The translations under genes and the position numbers were made by a program. Below, piece after piece: positions 7,661 to 17,093 of a DNA stretch of 64,000 nt. Under the pieces are notes generated by a model. The model saw only the letters and a program-made list of their open reading frames with translations. It had not been told where the DNA came from and searched no databases. How positions within the stretch are numbered: the stretch's first letter is position 1; each line of letters starts with the position of its first letter. This stretch comes from Thaumasiovibrio sp043421945 (GTDB lineage: Bacteria > Pseudomonadota > Gammaproteobacteria > Enterobacterales > Vibrionaceae): assembly GCA_043421945.1 (NCBI GenBank), contig JBHOGO010000016.1, forward strand, positions 4,291 through 68,290. The letters run 5' to 3'.

Positions 7661-8968
7661 ATGGGCTTTAATATCTCACTCAGTGGTATAGGTGCCGCGC
7701 AAAAAGACCTAAACACCACCAGTAATAACATTGCCAACGCAAACACTTTTGGTTTTAAACAATCGCGTGCGGAATTTGGTGATGTTTATTCTAGTTCGAT
7801 TTTTTCGAACGCGAAAACCACGAACGGTCAAGGTGTTCAAACTTCCAAGGTGGCACAGCAGTTCCATGAGGGGTCGAGCATTTATACCAACAACCCGTTG
7901 GATATGCGTATTTCAGGCAGTGGCTTCTTCGCCGTTGCGGATGATCGCTTACAGCCGAACCTAAATAGTTTGACGCGTAATGGTGCTTTCCATCTTAATA
8001 AAGATAACTACATGGTGAACTCAGAAGGTCAGTACCTGATGGGATACGATGTTGATCAAAGCACAGACCAAGTTATCTCCTACGAGCCTAAAGCGTTAGA
8101 AGTGCCGGATAAATATGGTCAGCCTCGTCCGTCAACACAGGTGAATGTCAGCGTAAACTTGCCAGCAAGTGCAACGCCAAAACCAGTCGCAGGGTTTAAC
8201 TTCAATGATCCAGAGACTTATAATAAGTCGACCTCAGTGACGACGTATGACTCATTGGGACAGCCTTATAAGCTCAGTACGTATTATGTGAAAGATGATA
8301 ACACTACAGCGCCGAATAAATGGAATGTCTTCTATACCATGACGGATAGCACCGGTGAAAAAGCGCTGGATATTGAGGGTGGTGTTGCTGGTGGTGGGCA
8401 GCTGGGCTCAACATTAGAATTTAACTCTGATGGCTCTGTATCATCAATCAATGGCGGCAATCCGATTCGTTCCGTTAAGCTAGGACCTGAAGGCGCTAAT
8501 TTAGAGCTTAATGGTGCCGATGGCGATCAACAAATTTCTTTTGATTTTGATGACCCGACACAATTTGCTGCACCGTTTGAGATTCGCCGTTTTAATGAAA
8601 ACGGTGCGACAACGGGCTTCTTAGCCAAGGTTGATATCGATAACAAAGGTAGCATCATTGCCACCTATAGTAATGGTGAAAACGTGACTCTTGGCCGTGT
8701 GGCTATGGGACGTGTCGCCAATGAGCAAGGTTTGTCGCAGGTGGGTGGCACACAATGGAAAACAAGCCAAGATTCTGGCGAGTTGATCTGGGGTGAGGCG
8801 ACACAAGGCGCATTCGGTTCGATTAAGAGTGGTACGCTCGAGCAGTCGAACATTGATATGACCCAAGAGTTGGTTGACCTAATTACCGCTCAGCGTAACT
8901 TCCAAGCGAACTCTCGAGCACTTGACGTCGATAACCAATTACAGCAGAACATCCTTCAGATTCGATAA
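7661..8968 (+). CDS. flgE: FlgE, flagellar hook protein
   Basis: This 435-residue hook subunit begins MGFNISLSGIGAAQKDLNTTSNNIANANTFGFK, the axial-protein N-terminus. It ends with the matching C-terminal motif SNIDMTQELVDLITAQRNFQANSRALDVDNQLQQNILQIR. The variable surface domains lie in between, at about 170-330. It is the last gene of the flgBCDE group. A paired palindrome after the stop probably limits read-through into flgF, which has its own sigma-54 promoter. Confidence 0.96.
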   Translation: MGFNISLSGIGAAQKDLNTTSNNIANANTFGFKQSRAEFGDVYSSSIFSNAKTTNGQGVQTSKVAQQFHEGSSIYTNNPLDMRISGSGFFAVADDRLQPNLNSLTRNGAFHLNKDNYMVNSEGQYLMGYDVDQSTDQVISYEPKALEVPDKYGQPRPSTQVNVSVNLPASATPKPVAGFNFNDPETYNKSTSVTTYDSLGQPYKLSTYYVKDDNTTAPNKWNVFYTMTDSTGEKALDIEGGVAGGGQLGSTLEFNSDGSVSSINGGNPIRSVKLGPEGANLELNGADGDQQISFDFDDPTQFAAPFEIRRFNENGATTGFLAKVDIDNKGSIIATYSNGENVTLGRVAMGRVANEQGLSQVGGTQWKTSQDSGELIWGEATQGAFGSIKSGTLEQSNIDMTQELVDLITAQRNFQANSRALDVDNQLQQNILQIR

Positions 8969-9012
8969 CCTTTAGAGGTTAAGATAGAAGCGAGTATCAT
9001 GCTTACCTGTTT

Positions 9013-9041
9013 TTGCCGCGGCAACCTTGCCGCGGCAATTT
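9013..9041 (+). terminator. Palindrome-pair hairpin after flgE
   Basis: The self-complementary 12-mer TTGCCGCGGCAA occurs twice in tandem (9013-9024 and 9027-9038), separated by CC. It can form a 12-bp stem with a minimal loop, followed by only TTTG. A second small hairpin, TTGCCG-N3-CGGCAA (9053-9067), follows. This probably separates flgE from flgF, but the T run is short. Confidence 0.55.
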
Positions 9042-9139
9042 GTCTTCTCTTTTTGCCGTAACGGCAAGCCTTTACCTACACTTATCCTCGGTATCGTATC
9101 ATTTTCGTACAATGCCCTTATATTTTAGATGCTTATAGT

Positions 9140-9154
9140 TGGCATCATTATTGC
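9140..9154 (+). promoter_or_regulatory. Sigma-54 promoter of flgFGHIJ
   Basis: TGGCAT (9140-9145), five bases and TTGC (9151-9154) match the sigma-54 consensus with one change. It lies 33 bases before the flgF ATG. Confidence 0.85.
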
Positions 9155-9186
9155 TTTATCTAAGTCAGATGATTTAGGAGAGCATT

Positions 9187-9936
9187 ATGGATCGCGCATT
9201 ATTTCTCGCTATGAGCGGCGCAAAGCAAGATATGTATGGGCTACAGTCTCATGCCAATAACCTTGCCAACGTGCGCACAACAGGCTTTCGTGCTGACTTA
9301 GAACAAGCACGGAGTATGCAAGCTTATGGCGAAGGGATGCCGACACGTGTGTTCTCTATGCAAGAGCGTCCAGGTTTCGATTTTTCTCAAGGTTCGGTAA
9401 TGACGACAGGCCGCGATCTGGATGTCACTGTAGAAGGTGATGGTTGGATTGCCGTTGTCGACAATATCGGTCAAGAAGCCTATACCCGAGCAGGTAACCT
9501 TAAGATTGATCAAACAGGCATGCTTACCAATGGTAGTGGGCACTTGATTGCCGGTCAGAATGGCGGCCCTATTTTTATCCCTTTGCCTATCAGCAAAATT
9601 GAAATTGGCCGTGACGGTACCATTTCGGTTCTGCCGCAAGGCGCGCCACCTGATGCCATTGAGCAAATCGATAGAATTAAACTTGTAAAACCAGACAATC
9701 GTGACCTGACCAAAGATACCAACGGTTTGTTTAAGCTGAAAAATGACGACCCGTTTGTTGAAGCGGACGGCTCTGTGCGACTCCTTACTGGCGCACTTGA
9801 GGGCAGTAACGTCAATGCGGTTGGTGCTATGACAAGCATGATTGATTTACAGCGTCATTTTGAAATGCAAGTCAAGATGATGAAAACCCTTGAAGAGATG
9901 GATGAAGCACAGGCTTCTCTGTTGAGAGTGGGATAG
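9187..9936 (+). CDS. flgF: FlgF, proximal rod protein
   Basis: This 249-residue rod protein starts MDRALFLAMSGAKQDMYGLQSHANNLANVRTTGFRADL. It carries the FlgF/FlgG-type core (TTGRDLDVTVEGDGWIAVVDNIGQEAYTRAGNLKI) and ends with GSNVNAVGAMTSMIDLQRHFEMQVKMMKTLEEMDE. It links the proximal rod to the distal rod FlgG. It is the first gene behind its own sigma-54 promoter, with an AGGAG ribosome binding site. Confidence 0.95.
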   Translation: MDRALFLAMSGAKQDMYGLQSHANNLANVRTTGFRADLEQARSMQAYGEGMPTRVFSMQERPGFDFSQGSVMTTGRDLDVTVEGDGWIAVVDNIGQEAYTRAGNLKIDQTGMLTNGSGHLIAGQNGGPIFIPLPISKIEIGRDGTISVLPQGAPPDAIEQIDRIKLVKPDNRDLTKDTNGLFKLKNDDPFVEADGSVRLLTGALEGSNVNAVGAMTSMIDLQRHFEMQVKMMKTLEEMDEAQASLLRVG

Positions 9937-9952
9937 GAAGAAGGAATAGACT

Positions 9953-10741
9953 ATGCATCCAGCATTATGGGTTAGTAAAACCGGTCTTGATGCCCAACAG
10001 ACCAATATCTCAACGATCTCGAACAACTTGGCGAATGCCTCGACGATCGGTTTTAAGAAAAGCCGTGCGGTGTTTGAGGATCTGTTTTATCAGAATATCA
10101 ATCAGCCTGGTGCGCAATCTACACAGGATACAGAGTTGCCTTCTGGTCTTATGCTTGGTGCTGGTTCGAAAGTCGTTGCCACGCAAAAAGTCCATACGCA
10201 AGGTAATACTCAAACCACCAACAATGCGTTCGATATGATGATCGAAGGGGATGGTTTTTTCCAGATCCTTTTGCCTGACGGCAACATTGGCTATACCCGA
10301 AATGGTCAGTTTACTGTCAACGCAGAAGGTCAAGTCGTGACCTCTGGCTCGGGCTACGTTGTACAGCCTGAAATCGTGGTTCCAGAAGATGCGGTTGCTG
10401 TGACAGTGGGTACGGATGGCGAAGTGTCTGCACGTATTCGAGGTCAGCAAGAAAATGCCGGTCTGGGGCAGATTACAACCGTTAACTTTATCAATCCAGG
10501 CGGCATGGAGCCGATCGGCCAAAACCTATTCTTGCCAACGGGCGCAAGTGGTGACCCACAAGAAGGTGTCCCGGGGTTGGATGGTTTAGGCTCTATTCGT
10601 CAGTCTATGCTCGAAACATCAAACGTTAACGTAACAGAAGAGTTGGTTAACATGATTGAAGCACAGCGTGTCTACGAGATGAACTCGAAAGTGATTTCAA
10701 CCGTCGATCAGATGCTGAGCTACGTGAATCAGCAACTCTAG
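9953..10741 (+). CDS. flgG: FlgG, distal rod protein
   Basis: This 262-residue protein starts MHPALWVSKTGLDAQQTNISTISNNLANASTIGFKKSRAVFEDLFYQN and ends LETSNVNVTEELVNMIEAQRVYEMNSKVISTVDQML, both textbook FlgG. It forms the distal rod that crosses the P and L rings. The size equals that of the enterobacterial protein. It lies between flgF (16 bases) and flgH (15 bases). Confidence 0.96.
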   Translation: MHPALWVSKTGLDAQQTNISTISNNLANASTIGFKKSRAVFEDLFYQNINQPGAQSTQDTELPSGLMLGAGSKVVATQKVHTQGNTQTTNNAFDMMIEGDGFFQILLPDGNIGYTRNGQFTVNAEGQVVTSGSGYVVQPEIVVPEDAVAVTVGTDGEVSARIRGQQENAGLGQITTVNFINPGGMEPIGQNLFLPTGASGDPQEGVPGLDGLGSIRQSMLETSNVNVTEELVNMIEAQRVYEMNSKVISTVDQMLSYVNQQL

Positions 10742-10756
10742 TTGGGAGCTAGTACC

Positions 10757-11527
10757 ATGAAGAACTTTATTGTTGTTGGGCTCGTTGCTTTGCTTGCTGG
10801 GTGTGTTGTCCCACCTGTGGATGTTGCTGATGAGAACGAACTTGTCACGAATGAAGTGGACGCGGTAGAAGGGTCGACAGGCTCTTCAACGGGGCTGATT
10901 GACCTGCTTCGTAGCCGTGAAGAAGCCGTCGCGGGGGATCCTGCTTGGGCGCCTATTCGTCCACAAGAAAAACCTGATCACTACGCTACAGCAACGGGAT
11001 CGCTGTTTAATGTTTCACTGTCTCAAGACCTCTACGATGACAAAAGACCACGCGGTTTAGGCGATATTGTCACAGTGACGTTGGAAGAGAAAACCCAAGC
11101 GAAAAAGAGTGCTACGGCTGATTTAGGCAAGACAACCGATTTGTCGATGGATCCATTGTCACTTGGTGGGCAAGAGATCACGATTGGTGACCGTACCTTG
11201 TCTTATGCGGTATCGAACGATAACTCCTTTAGCGGAACGACATCAGCAAACCAGAGTAACAGCATGTCAGGTACGATTTCCGTTGAGGTCATTGATGTGA
11301 TGGCCAATGGCAATTTGATGATTCGTGGCGAGCGCTGGTTAACCCTCAACACAGGGGATGAATATATCCGCCTGAGCGGCACAATTCGTCCGGATGACAT
11401 CGCTCCAGACAACACGATTGCCTCTACCCGAATTTCAAATGCGAGAATTCAATATTCTGGTACGGGAGATCAACAAGATACCCAAGAGCAGGGATTCTTG
11501 GCACGATTCTTCAATGTAGCTTTGTAG
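10757..11527 (+). CDS. flgH: FlgH, L-ring lipoprotein
   Basis: FlgH forms the outer-membrane L ring. The ATG at 10757 follows GGGAGC at normal spacing and gives 256 residues with lipobox L-A-G-C (Cys16). An in-frame TTG at 10742 would put five extra residues before the signal and is unlikely. Conserved segments are SLSQDLYDDKRPRGLGDIVTVTLEEKTQAKKSA and NGNLMIRGERWLTLNTGDEYIRLSGTIRPDDI. It is followed by flgI in the same operon. Confidence 0.95.
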   Translation: MKNFIVVGLVALLAGCVVPPVDVADENELVTNEVDAVEGSTGSSTGLIDLLRSREEAVAGDPAWAPIRPQEKPDHYATATGSLFNVSLSQDLYDDKRPRGLGDIVTVTLEEKTQAKKSATADLGKTTDLSMDPLSLGGQEITIGDRTLSYAVSNDNSFSGTTSANQSNSMSGTISVEVIDVMANGNLMIRGERWLTLNTGDEYIRLSGTIRPDDIAPDNTIASTRISNARIQYSGTGDQQDTQEQGFLARFFNVAL

Positions 11528-11563
11528 AACATAATATAGCGCGAAAAACGTTGGAGTTTTGAC

Positions 11564-12661
11564 ATGCAAAAGGCAATTAAACTATTCACTGCTGTGCTGC
11601 TGACGATTGCAATGATCCCAGCGCAGGCTGCCCGTATCAAAGATGTGGCTGGCGTGGCAGGTGTGCGAGATAACCAACTCATCGGTTATGGTTTAGTTGT
11701 CGGCTTGCCGGGAACGGGGGAAAGTACACCGTTTACCGATCAGACATTCAACGCCATGCTGCAAAACTTCGGAATTACTCTGCCGCCAGGCACAAGACCA
11801 AATACCAAGAACGTTGCCGCCGTTGCCGTTCATGCGACGATGCCTGCTTTCGCCAAGCAGGGACAGCTTATTGATGTTACGGTCTCTTCGATTGGCTCAG
11901 CGAAAAGTATTCGTGGTGGCACACTGCTGCAAACCTTCATGAAGGGTTTAGATGGTAATACTTACGCCATTGCGCAAGGCAGTCTTATTGTGGGTGGGTT
12001 TAGCGCGCAAGGGGCTGATGGCTCAAGTGTGGTCGGTAACACACCAACGGTTGGTCGCATTAGCAATGGGGCAATTGTTGAGCAAGAGATAGCGAACCCC
12101 TTTGGACGTGGCGATTTCCTAACATTTAACTTGTTTGAATCTGATTTTACGACCGCACAACGTATGTCTGATGCGATCAATGAGTTCCTTGGCCCAGACA
12201 TGGCCGCGGCCGTCGATGCAACATCGGTACGCGTTCGTGCCCCTCGTGATGTTAGCCAACGTGTAGCTTACCTTTCAACAATTGAAAATTTGACGTTTGA
12301 CCCTGCCGAAGGCGCGGCAAAGATTATCGTAAACTCACGCACAGGTACCATAGTGGTTGGACAGAATGTTCGTTTACGACCAGCTGCTGTGACGCACGGT
12401 GGCATGACCGTCACCATTCGTGAAGATTTGAATGTGAGCCAGCCAAATGCGATGGCTGGTGGACAAACCGTTGTGGTTCCTGACAGCGATATTGAAGTTG
12501 AGGAAGAAGACGGCAGAATGTTCAAGTTCGACCCAGGTATTACCTTGGATGATCTTGTTCGTGCTGTTAATCAAGTAGGTGCAGCACCTTCAGATTTAAT
12601 GGCTATCTTACAATCACTTAAACAAGCTGGTGCGATTCAAGGCCAGTTGATTATTATCTAG
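11564..12661 (+). CDS. flgI: FlgI, P-ring protein
   Basis: This 365-residue protein has a Sec signal peptide cleaved near AQA-ARIKDV and the near-invariant FlgI start ARIKDVAGVAGVRDNQLIGYGLVVGLPGTGE. It ends with TLDDLVRAVNQVGAAPSDLMAILQSLKQAGAIQGQLIII. FlgI polymerises around the rod at the peptidoglycan, helped by FlgA, whose gene lies about 8 kb upstream on the opposite strand. A TTGGAG ribosome binding site precedes the ATG. Confidence 0.96.
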   Translation: MQKAIKLFTAVLLTIAMIPAQAARIKDVAGVAGVRDNQLIGYGLVVGLPGTGESTPFTDQTFNAMLQNFGITLPPGTRPNTKNVAAVAVHATMPAFAKQGQLIDVTVSSIGSAKSIRGGTLLQTFMKGLDGNTYAIAQGSLIVGGFSAQGADGSSVVGNTPTVGRISNGAIVEQEIANPFGRGDFLTFNLFESDFTTAQRMSDAINEFLGPDMAAAVDATSVRVRAPRDVSQRVAYLSTIENLTFDPAEGAAKIIVNSRTGTIVVGQNVRLRPAAVTHGGMTVTIREDLNVSQPNAMAGGQTVVVPDSDIEVEEEDGRMFKFDPGITLDDLVRAVNQVGAAPSDLMAILQSLKQAGAIQGQLIII

Positions 12662-12669
12662 GTGATGAC

Positions 12670-13644
12670 ATGAAAGATTATGTTGATCCAGGGTTTATCC
12701 ACGACTTAAGTAGTCTTGATCGTCTCCGTGCTGGTGTGAATACAGACGAAGAATCCTCGCTTCGTTCAGCGGCGACGCAATTTGAAGCTATTTTTACCAA
12801 CATGCTGTTTAAATCAATGCGAGATGCCAATGCGGCCTTTGAATCTGATTTAACTGATGGTCGACAACGGCAGTTTTTTGAACAGATGCACGATGAGCAG
12901 ATGTCTTCTGAATTGAGTGCGACAGGCTCTTTAGGACTAGCGGATCTCATTGTTGAACAGCTAAGTGCTGGTCAAAATGAAGAACTTGCCGTCTCCCCAG
13001 GAGAGGCCGTGCCATTGACTCACGAAGCGGAGTCGGTGATGTTAACACCGCAGCAAAGTGGTGTGGCTTTTGACCGCGAACAGATTGTCCAAACTAAAAC
13101 ACAAGAAGAGCTTGCCATTAGAGGCGCAATGGATCGTGCGATAGCTAATCGTCGCCAGCCTGTTGAAGATGCAAAACCATTCTCGTCTCCAGATGATTTC
13201 GTAACGCGTATGAAGCCCTATGCTGAACAAGCGGCAAAAACGCTTGGTACAGATCCTGCGGTGTTGATTGCTCAGGCTGCATTGGAAACCGGCTGGGGTA
13301 AGAAAGTGATTAATAATGCCCGTGGCTCAAGCCATAACTTATTCAATATCAAAGCGAACCCAAGCTGGCAGGGTGATAAAATGGCAACGCAAACCTTAGA
13401 GTTTTATGATGGTCTTGCTGTACAAGAGCATGCTGCGTTCCGTTCTTATGATAACTATCAGACCAGTTTTGATGATTACGTTAACTTTCTAAAAACGAAC
13501 CCACGTTATGGCGATGCCTTAGAGCAATCTGCTGAACCTGAGCAGTTCATTCGAGGGCTGCATCAAGCCGGTTATGCGACGGATCCTCAGTATTCTGACA
13601 AAGTAATCAGTGTGATGAATCGAGTGAATACTATCTTGAAGTAG
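12670..13644 (+). CDS. flgJ: FlgJ, rod cap and peptidoglycan hydrolase
   Basis: This 324-residue, two-domain protein has an N-terminal rod-binding part (about 25-105: LRSAATQFEAIFTNMLFKSMRDAN, then FFEQMHDEQMS) and a C-terminal glucosaminidase-type domain (about 175-320). The latter shows AAKTLGTDPAVLIAQAALETGWGKKV, with the likely catalytic Glu206, and NLFNIKANPSWQG. It caps the growing rod and opens the murein layer. It is the last gene before a strong terminator, so flgK starts a new unit. Confidence 0.95.
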   Translation: MKDYVDPGFIHDLSSLDRLRAGVNTDEESSLRSAATQFEAIFTNMLFKSMRDANAAFESDLTDGRQRQFFEQMHDEQMSSELSATGSLGLADLIVEQLSAGQNEELAVSPGEAVPLTHEAESVMLTPQQSGVAFDREQIVQTKTQEELAIRGAMDRAIANRRQPVEDAKPFSSPDDFVTRMKPYAEQAAKTLGTDPAVLIAQAALETGWGKKVINNARGSSHNLFNIKANPSWQGDKMATQTLEFYDGLAVQEHAAFRSYDNYQTSFDDYVNFLKTNPRYGDALEQSAEPEQFIRGLHQAGYATDPQYSDKVISVMNRVNTILK

Positions 13645-13733
13645 CCGTTTTACGCTGATTCTCCCCTCAGTACTGACCTGAATCAGCGGCACTACTGATA
13701 TGAAAATTATATTAACTACTTGAATAAAATGCG

Positions 13734-13766
13734 AAAACGCGCCAGTCAAAAGCTGGCGCGTTTTTT
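13734..13766 (+). terminator. Rho-independent terminator after flgJ
   Basis: AAAACGCGCCAG (13734-13745) and CTGGCGCGTTTT (13753-13764) form a perfect 12-bp stem with loop TCAAAAG, followed by T to 13766. It ends the flgFGHIJ transcript. Confidence 0.93.
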
Positions 13767-13849
13767 GCATTTAGCAAAGAGGTAATAGTGAATGATCTGC
13801 TGTTCGTAAAGGTATACCAGCAGGTTGATTTAGAGGTTTCGGAGGCGTA

Positions 13850-15727
13850 ATGGGTTTTGATCTGCTTAATTTGGGTGCTCAAGGTGTCCTTACCGCCCAG
13901 CGGCAGTTAAATACCACCGGGCATAACATCAGTAACGTTAATACTGAGGGTTATAGCCGTCAAACCGTTTCCCAGAAGACCAACGATCCGCTCTGGTGGG
14001 GGGGCAATCAGCATGGCATGGGGTCACATATTGCCGCTGTCAGTCGATCTTTTGACCAGTTTGCCGCGAATGAGGTAAACCTTGCCACGACAAACCTAAG
14101 TTATGCGGCAGACAAAGAAGCATACTTGGGCCAGCTGGATACCACGCTTGCCAACAGCGCAAAAAAAATCCCTGAAGACATGAATGATTGGTATGACGCT
14201 GTAAAAAGTATGGCAGATACCCCTAATGACATGGGCGCACGAAAAGTCGTACTCGAAAAAGCGCGTATGGTGACCAGTGGCTTAAATCATAACTATGCAC
14301 AACTCGTCACTCAGCGCGCAGACGCTAACGATGGGCTTTCTGCCACGTTGTCTCGTATTAATGATATCGGCTCAGAGATTGTCGATATTCATCGTGCCTT
14401 AGTGAAAAGCCCTGCGATTGATAACGATTTGCTTGATCGCCATAACCAGTTAATTAATGAGCTATCTCAATATACGAAAGTGACGGTCACTCCGAAAGGA
14501 AACGATAGCTTTAACGTGATGATTGGAACGGGTCATACACTTGTTTCAGGTACGCAATCGAGTGAATTGTTAATGGTTGCCGGTAGCCCAGATCCACAGC
14601 AAACTCGTTTAGCCCTTCGTGAAGGGAACTCGACGAAAGTCATTCAAACGGCTGATTTAGACGGAAAGCTAGCTGCATCACTAGAACTTCGTGACGAGAC
14701 TATTCCGCAGGCAATGGATGAGCTTGGCCGCATGGCGATTGGTTTTTCTGAGACAATGAATCGCCTGCAAAATCAGGGTATGGATCTCAACGGTGACGTT
14801 GGCGTTAACATGTTTAATGACATTAACAACCCTGATGATGCGATGAATAGGGTCATTATTCCAGCAGAGTCTAACGCTGAAATGCGAGTGTTTATTGACG
14901 ATCTCAGCATGCTAAAACGCGGCGAATATGAACTTCGTTATGACGGTACTGCTTATACCGTAACAGGACCAGATGGCAATCAGCAGCAGTATGCGGCCAC
15001 TGGAACACCACCAAGTTTCGAGATTGATGGGTTACGGGTCGAAATTGATGTTCCGCCGGGTACCAATGAGAAAATATTATTACGTCCTAGCCGGTCAGCG
15101 GCGGGGTTGATTCGTGTGACGATGGACGATGGCAGCCAAATTGCTGCGCAAAGTTTTTTGAGCTCAGAGTCACGCATGCAGGGCGATGCTGAGTTGTCGA
15201 TTCGATCAACCGGTACCACTCCAGAGTTCAAAATTATGGTCTCGCCGGATGCCACACAATTTGCAGTACTTGACCGAGAAGGTACGGTATTACAGCCTCC
15301 TCAAACCTATCCACCAACAGCGCCTATTGTGGTTGATGGTACGGTTGTTGAGTTGAGTGATGGTGCGGTCGGTGGCGATGTTTTTGCCATTCACCTTAAT
15401 CCAGCAGAGGGTGATAACGGTAACCTTATTCGTATGCAGAACACCCAGCTCGATAAGCTAATGGATAACGGTAAATCGACATTTGTCGATGTTTTCCAAG
15501 GGCTAACGACAGACATCGGGGTTCAAAAATCGTCAGCGTCGCGTTTAAGGGATGTCGCAGAAGTTGAAAAAACCTCTGCAGAGAGCAGAGTAGCGGAAAT
15601 TTCAGGGGTCAACCTTGATGAGGAAGCAGCTAATTTGATGAAGTTTCAACAAGCATACATGGCCTCGTCACGCATTATGACTGCTGCCAATAAAACCTTT
15701 GAAACCTTGCTCGATTCGACGCGCTAA
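13850..15727 (+). CDS. flgK: FlgK, hook-filament junction protein 1
   Basis: This 625-residue protein starts MGFDLLNLGAQGVLTAQRQLNTTGHNISNVNTEGYSRQTV and ends SGVNLDEEAANLMKFQQAYMASSRIMTAANKTFETLLDSTR, as FlgK does. The middle is longer and less conserved. FlgK is the first hook-filament junction subunit, chaperoned by FlgN. It is isolated from flgJ by a terminator, yet I could not find a clear sigma-54 or sigma-28 promoter in the short space before it. GGAGG precedes the ATG. flgL follows after 10 bases. Confidence 0.95.
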   Translation: MGFDLLNLGAQGVLTAQRQLNTTGHNISNVNTEGYSRQTVSQKTNDPLWWGGNQHGMGSHIAAVSRSFDQFAANEVNLATTNLSYAADKEAYLGQLDTTLANSAKKIPEDMNDWYDAVKSMADTPNDMGARKVVLEKARMVTSGLNHNYAQLVTQRADANDGLSATLSRINDIGSEIVDIHRALVKSPAIDNDLLDRHNQLINELSQYTKVTVTPKGNDSFNVMIGTGHTLVSGTQSSELLMVAGSPDPQQTRLALREGNSTKVIQTADLDGKLAASLELRDETIPQAMDELGRMAIGFSETMNRLQNQGMDLNGDVGVNMFNDINNPDDAMNRVIIPAESNAEMRVFIDDLSMLKRGEYELRYDGTAYTVTGPDGNQQQYAATGTPPSFEIDGLRVEIDVPPGTNEKILLRPSRSAAGLIRVTMDDGSQIAAQSFLSSESRMQGDAELSIRSTGTTPEFKIMVSPDATQFAVLDREGTVLQPPQTYPPTAPIVVDGTVVELSDGAVGGDVFAIHLNPAEGDNGNLIRMQNTQLDKLMDNGKSTFVDVFQGLTTDIGVQKSSASRLRDVAEVEKTSAESRVAEISGVNLDEEAANLMKFQQAYMASSRIMTAANKTFETLLDSTR

Positions 15728-15737
15728 GGAGACCTAA

Positions 15738-16928
15738 GTGATAAGCCGTATTTCAAGCTTCCATGATTATAAGTCGACAGCCGCCGATATTGGTCGCCAG
15801 CAGGTCAAAGTACACCATAACCAGCAGCAGCTGGCGAGTGGCAAGCGAGTCATGACCGCCGGGGATGATCCTGTTGCCTCAATTTATACCCAAAACTTCG
15901 AGCAGCAAGATGTACAGATAGACCAATATTTAAAATCCATCACGCTAGCACGTAACCGCCTGACCAATGCGGAATCTGCCATCAATGAAGCAGAACAAAT
16001 TGCCGATAGTGGTAAGCGTAAAACGATGCTGATGATTAACGGTTCGTTATCGATGGCTGACCGCGAAGCGCATAAACAAGATATGCAGGGGTTGTTTAAC
16101 TCGTATATGGATCTTGCGAACACGCGAGATGAATCGGGTAACTACCTTTTTGCGGGTACCCAATACAGCAAGCAGCCATTTTTCCGCGATAACCTTGGGC
16201 AAGTCACTTACGCCGGTGATAGTTACCAGCGCATGTCGCAAGTGGCTCCTGCCATTGATGTTCCCGTTAACGATGCGGGCGACAAAGTGTTTTTGGAAGT
16301 GCGTAACCCTTATGGGCAATACAAGCCGAGCTATGCGATGCAAGAAGGCTCGAACTTACTGTTGGTCGATAGTCAAAACACGAATAATGCTGATAACAGT
16401 GAATACCAGGTGACATTTCAAACCACCCCGCTGGGTGTCACTTATGAGCTATTTCAAAATGGCGCATCGGTGAGTTCAGGGGCTTATGATGCGCACAAAG
16501 GTATTGAATTTAATACTCTGAAGCTCAACTTTTCTGGTGAAATGAAAAATGGCGATAGTATTACCTTTAATCGCCAAGAGACCGTGAATATTTTTGATGC
16601 ATTTCAAAGCGTTATTGAGCTTTCTGAGCGCGAAAATAGTGATGCCTCTGCGAATGCCGAACTTCACTATGCCGCTGAGGTTATGTCGGAGTCGTTTAAG
16701 CATTTGAACCGAACGCGCTCAGAGCTGGGAACAAGAATGCAAACGCTTGACCGTCAAGAAAACATGCACCTTGATTTTAAGGTTGTCTTAAATCAATCGA
16801 GAGGGCGATTGGAAGATCTTGACTATTCTAGTGCCGTGATTGAATTAAATGAGAATATGTTGGCGTTACAAGCATCACAGCAAGCGTTCGCAAAAACCAA
16901 AGATTTAACGTTGTTTAACTTCATCTAG
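15738..16928 (+). CDS. flgL: FlgL, hook-filament junction protein 3
   Basis: This 396-residue flagellin-like junction protein starts at GTG, with AAGGAG upstream. It has N-terminal MISRISSFHDYKSTAADIG and QQLASGKRVMTAGDDPVASIY, and C-terminal LEDLDYSSAVIELNENMLALQASQQAFAKTKDLTLFNFI. It connects FlgK to the filament. It is cotranscribed with flgK. The 285-base gap that follows holds the sigma-54 promoter of the first flagellin. Confidence 0.95.
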   Translation: MISRISSFHDYKSTAADIGRQQVKVHHNQQQLASGKRVMTAGDDPVASIYTQNFEQQDVQIDQYLKSITLARNRLTNAESAINEAEQIADSGKRKTMLMINGSLSMADREAHKQDMQGLFNSYMDLANTRDESGNYLFAGTQYSKQPFFRDNLGQVTYAGDSYQRMSQVAPAIDVPVNDAGDKVFLEVRNPYGQYKPSYAMQEGSNLLLVDSQNTNNADNSEYQVTFQTTPLGVTYELFQNGASVSSGAYDAHKGIEFNTLKLNFSGEMKNGDSITFNRQETVNIFDAFQSVIELSERENSDASANAELHYAAEVMSESFKHLNRTRSELGTRMQTLDRQENMHLDFKVVLNQSRGRLEDLDYSSAVIELNENMLALQASQQAFAKTKDLTLFNFI

Positions 16929-17062
16929 TCAAGCTTTTCACAAGGCGGCAAATCAAGTTGAGTATTGCCGCTATTTTAACGTTGAAGGGCATAGGATTGC
17001 CGCAGAGGCATATGCATTACCTGTTATAGGGCTAAGTTGTTGAATAAAAGGTAAATTAAAGT

Positions 17063-17077
17063 TGGCATACAGCTTGC
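17063..17077 (+). promoter_or_regulatory. Sigma-54 promoter of the first flagellin gene
   Basis: TGGCAT (17063-17068), five bases and TTGC (17074-17077) match sigma-54. The expected transcript start is near 17089, leaving a leader of about 125 bases. In V. cholerae flaA is the only sigma-54 (FlrC-dependent) flagellin gene, and FlrC binds downstream of its start site. Confidence 0.88.
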
Positions 17078-17093
17078 TTTAAAGTAAATAGGT

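Noticed and set aside
13807..13831. Sigma-28 promoter before flgK (TAAAG and GTTGATTT)
   Set aside because: The spacer is about two bases short and the -10 half matches poorly.
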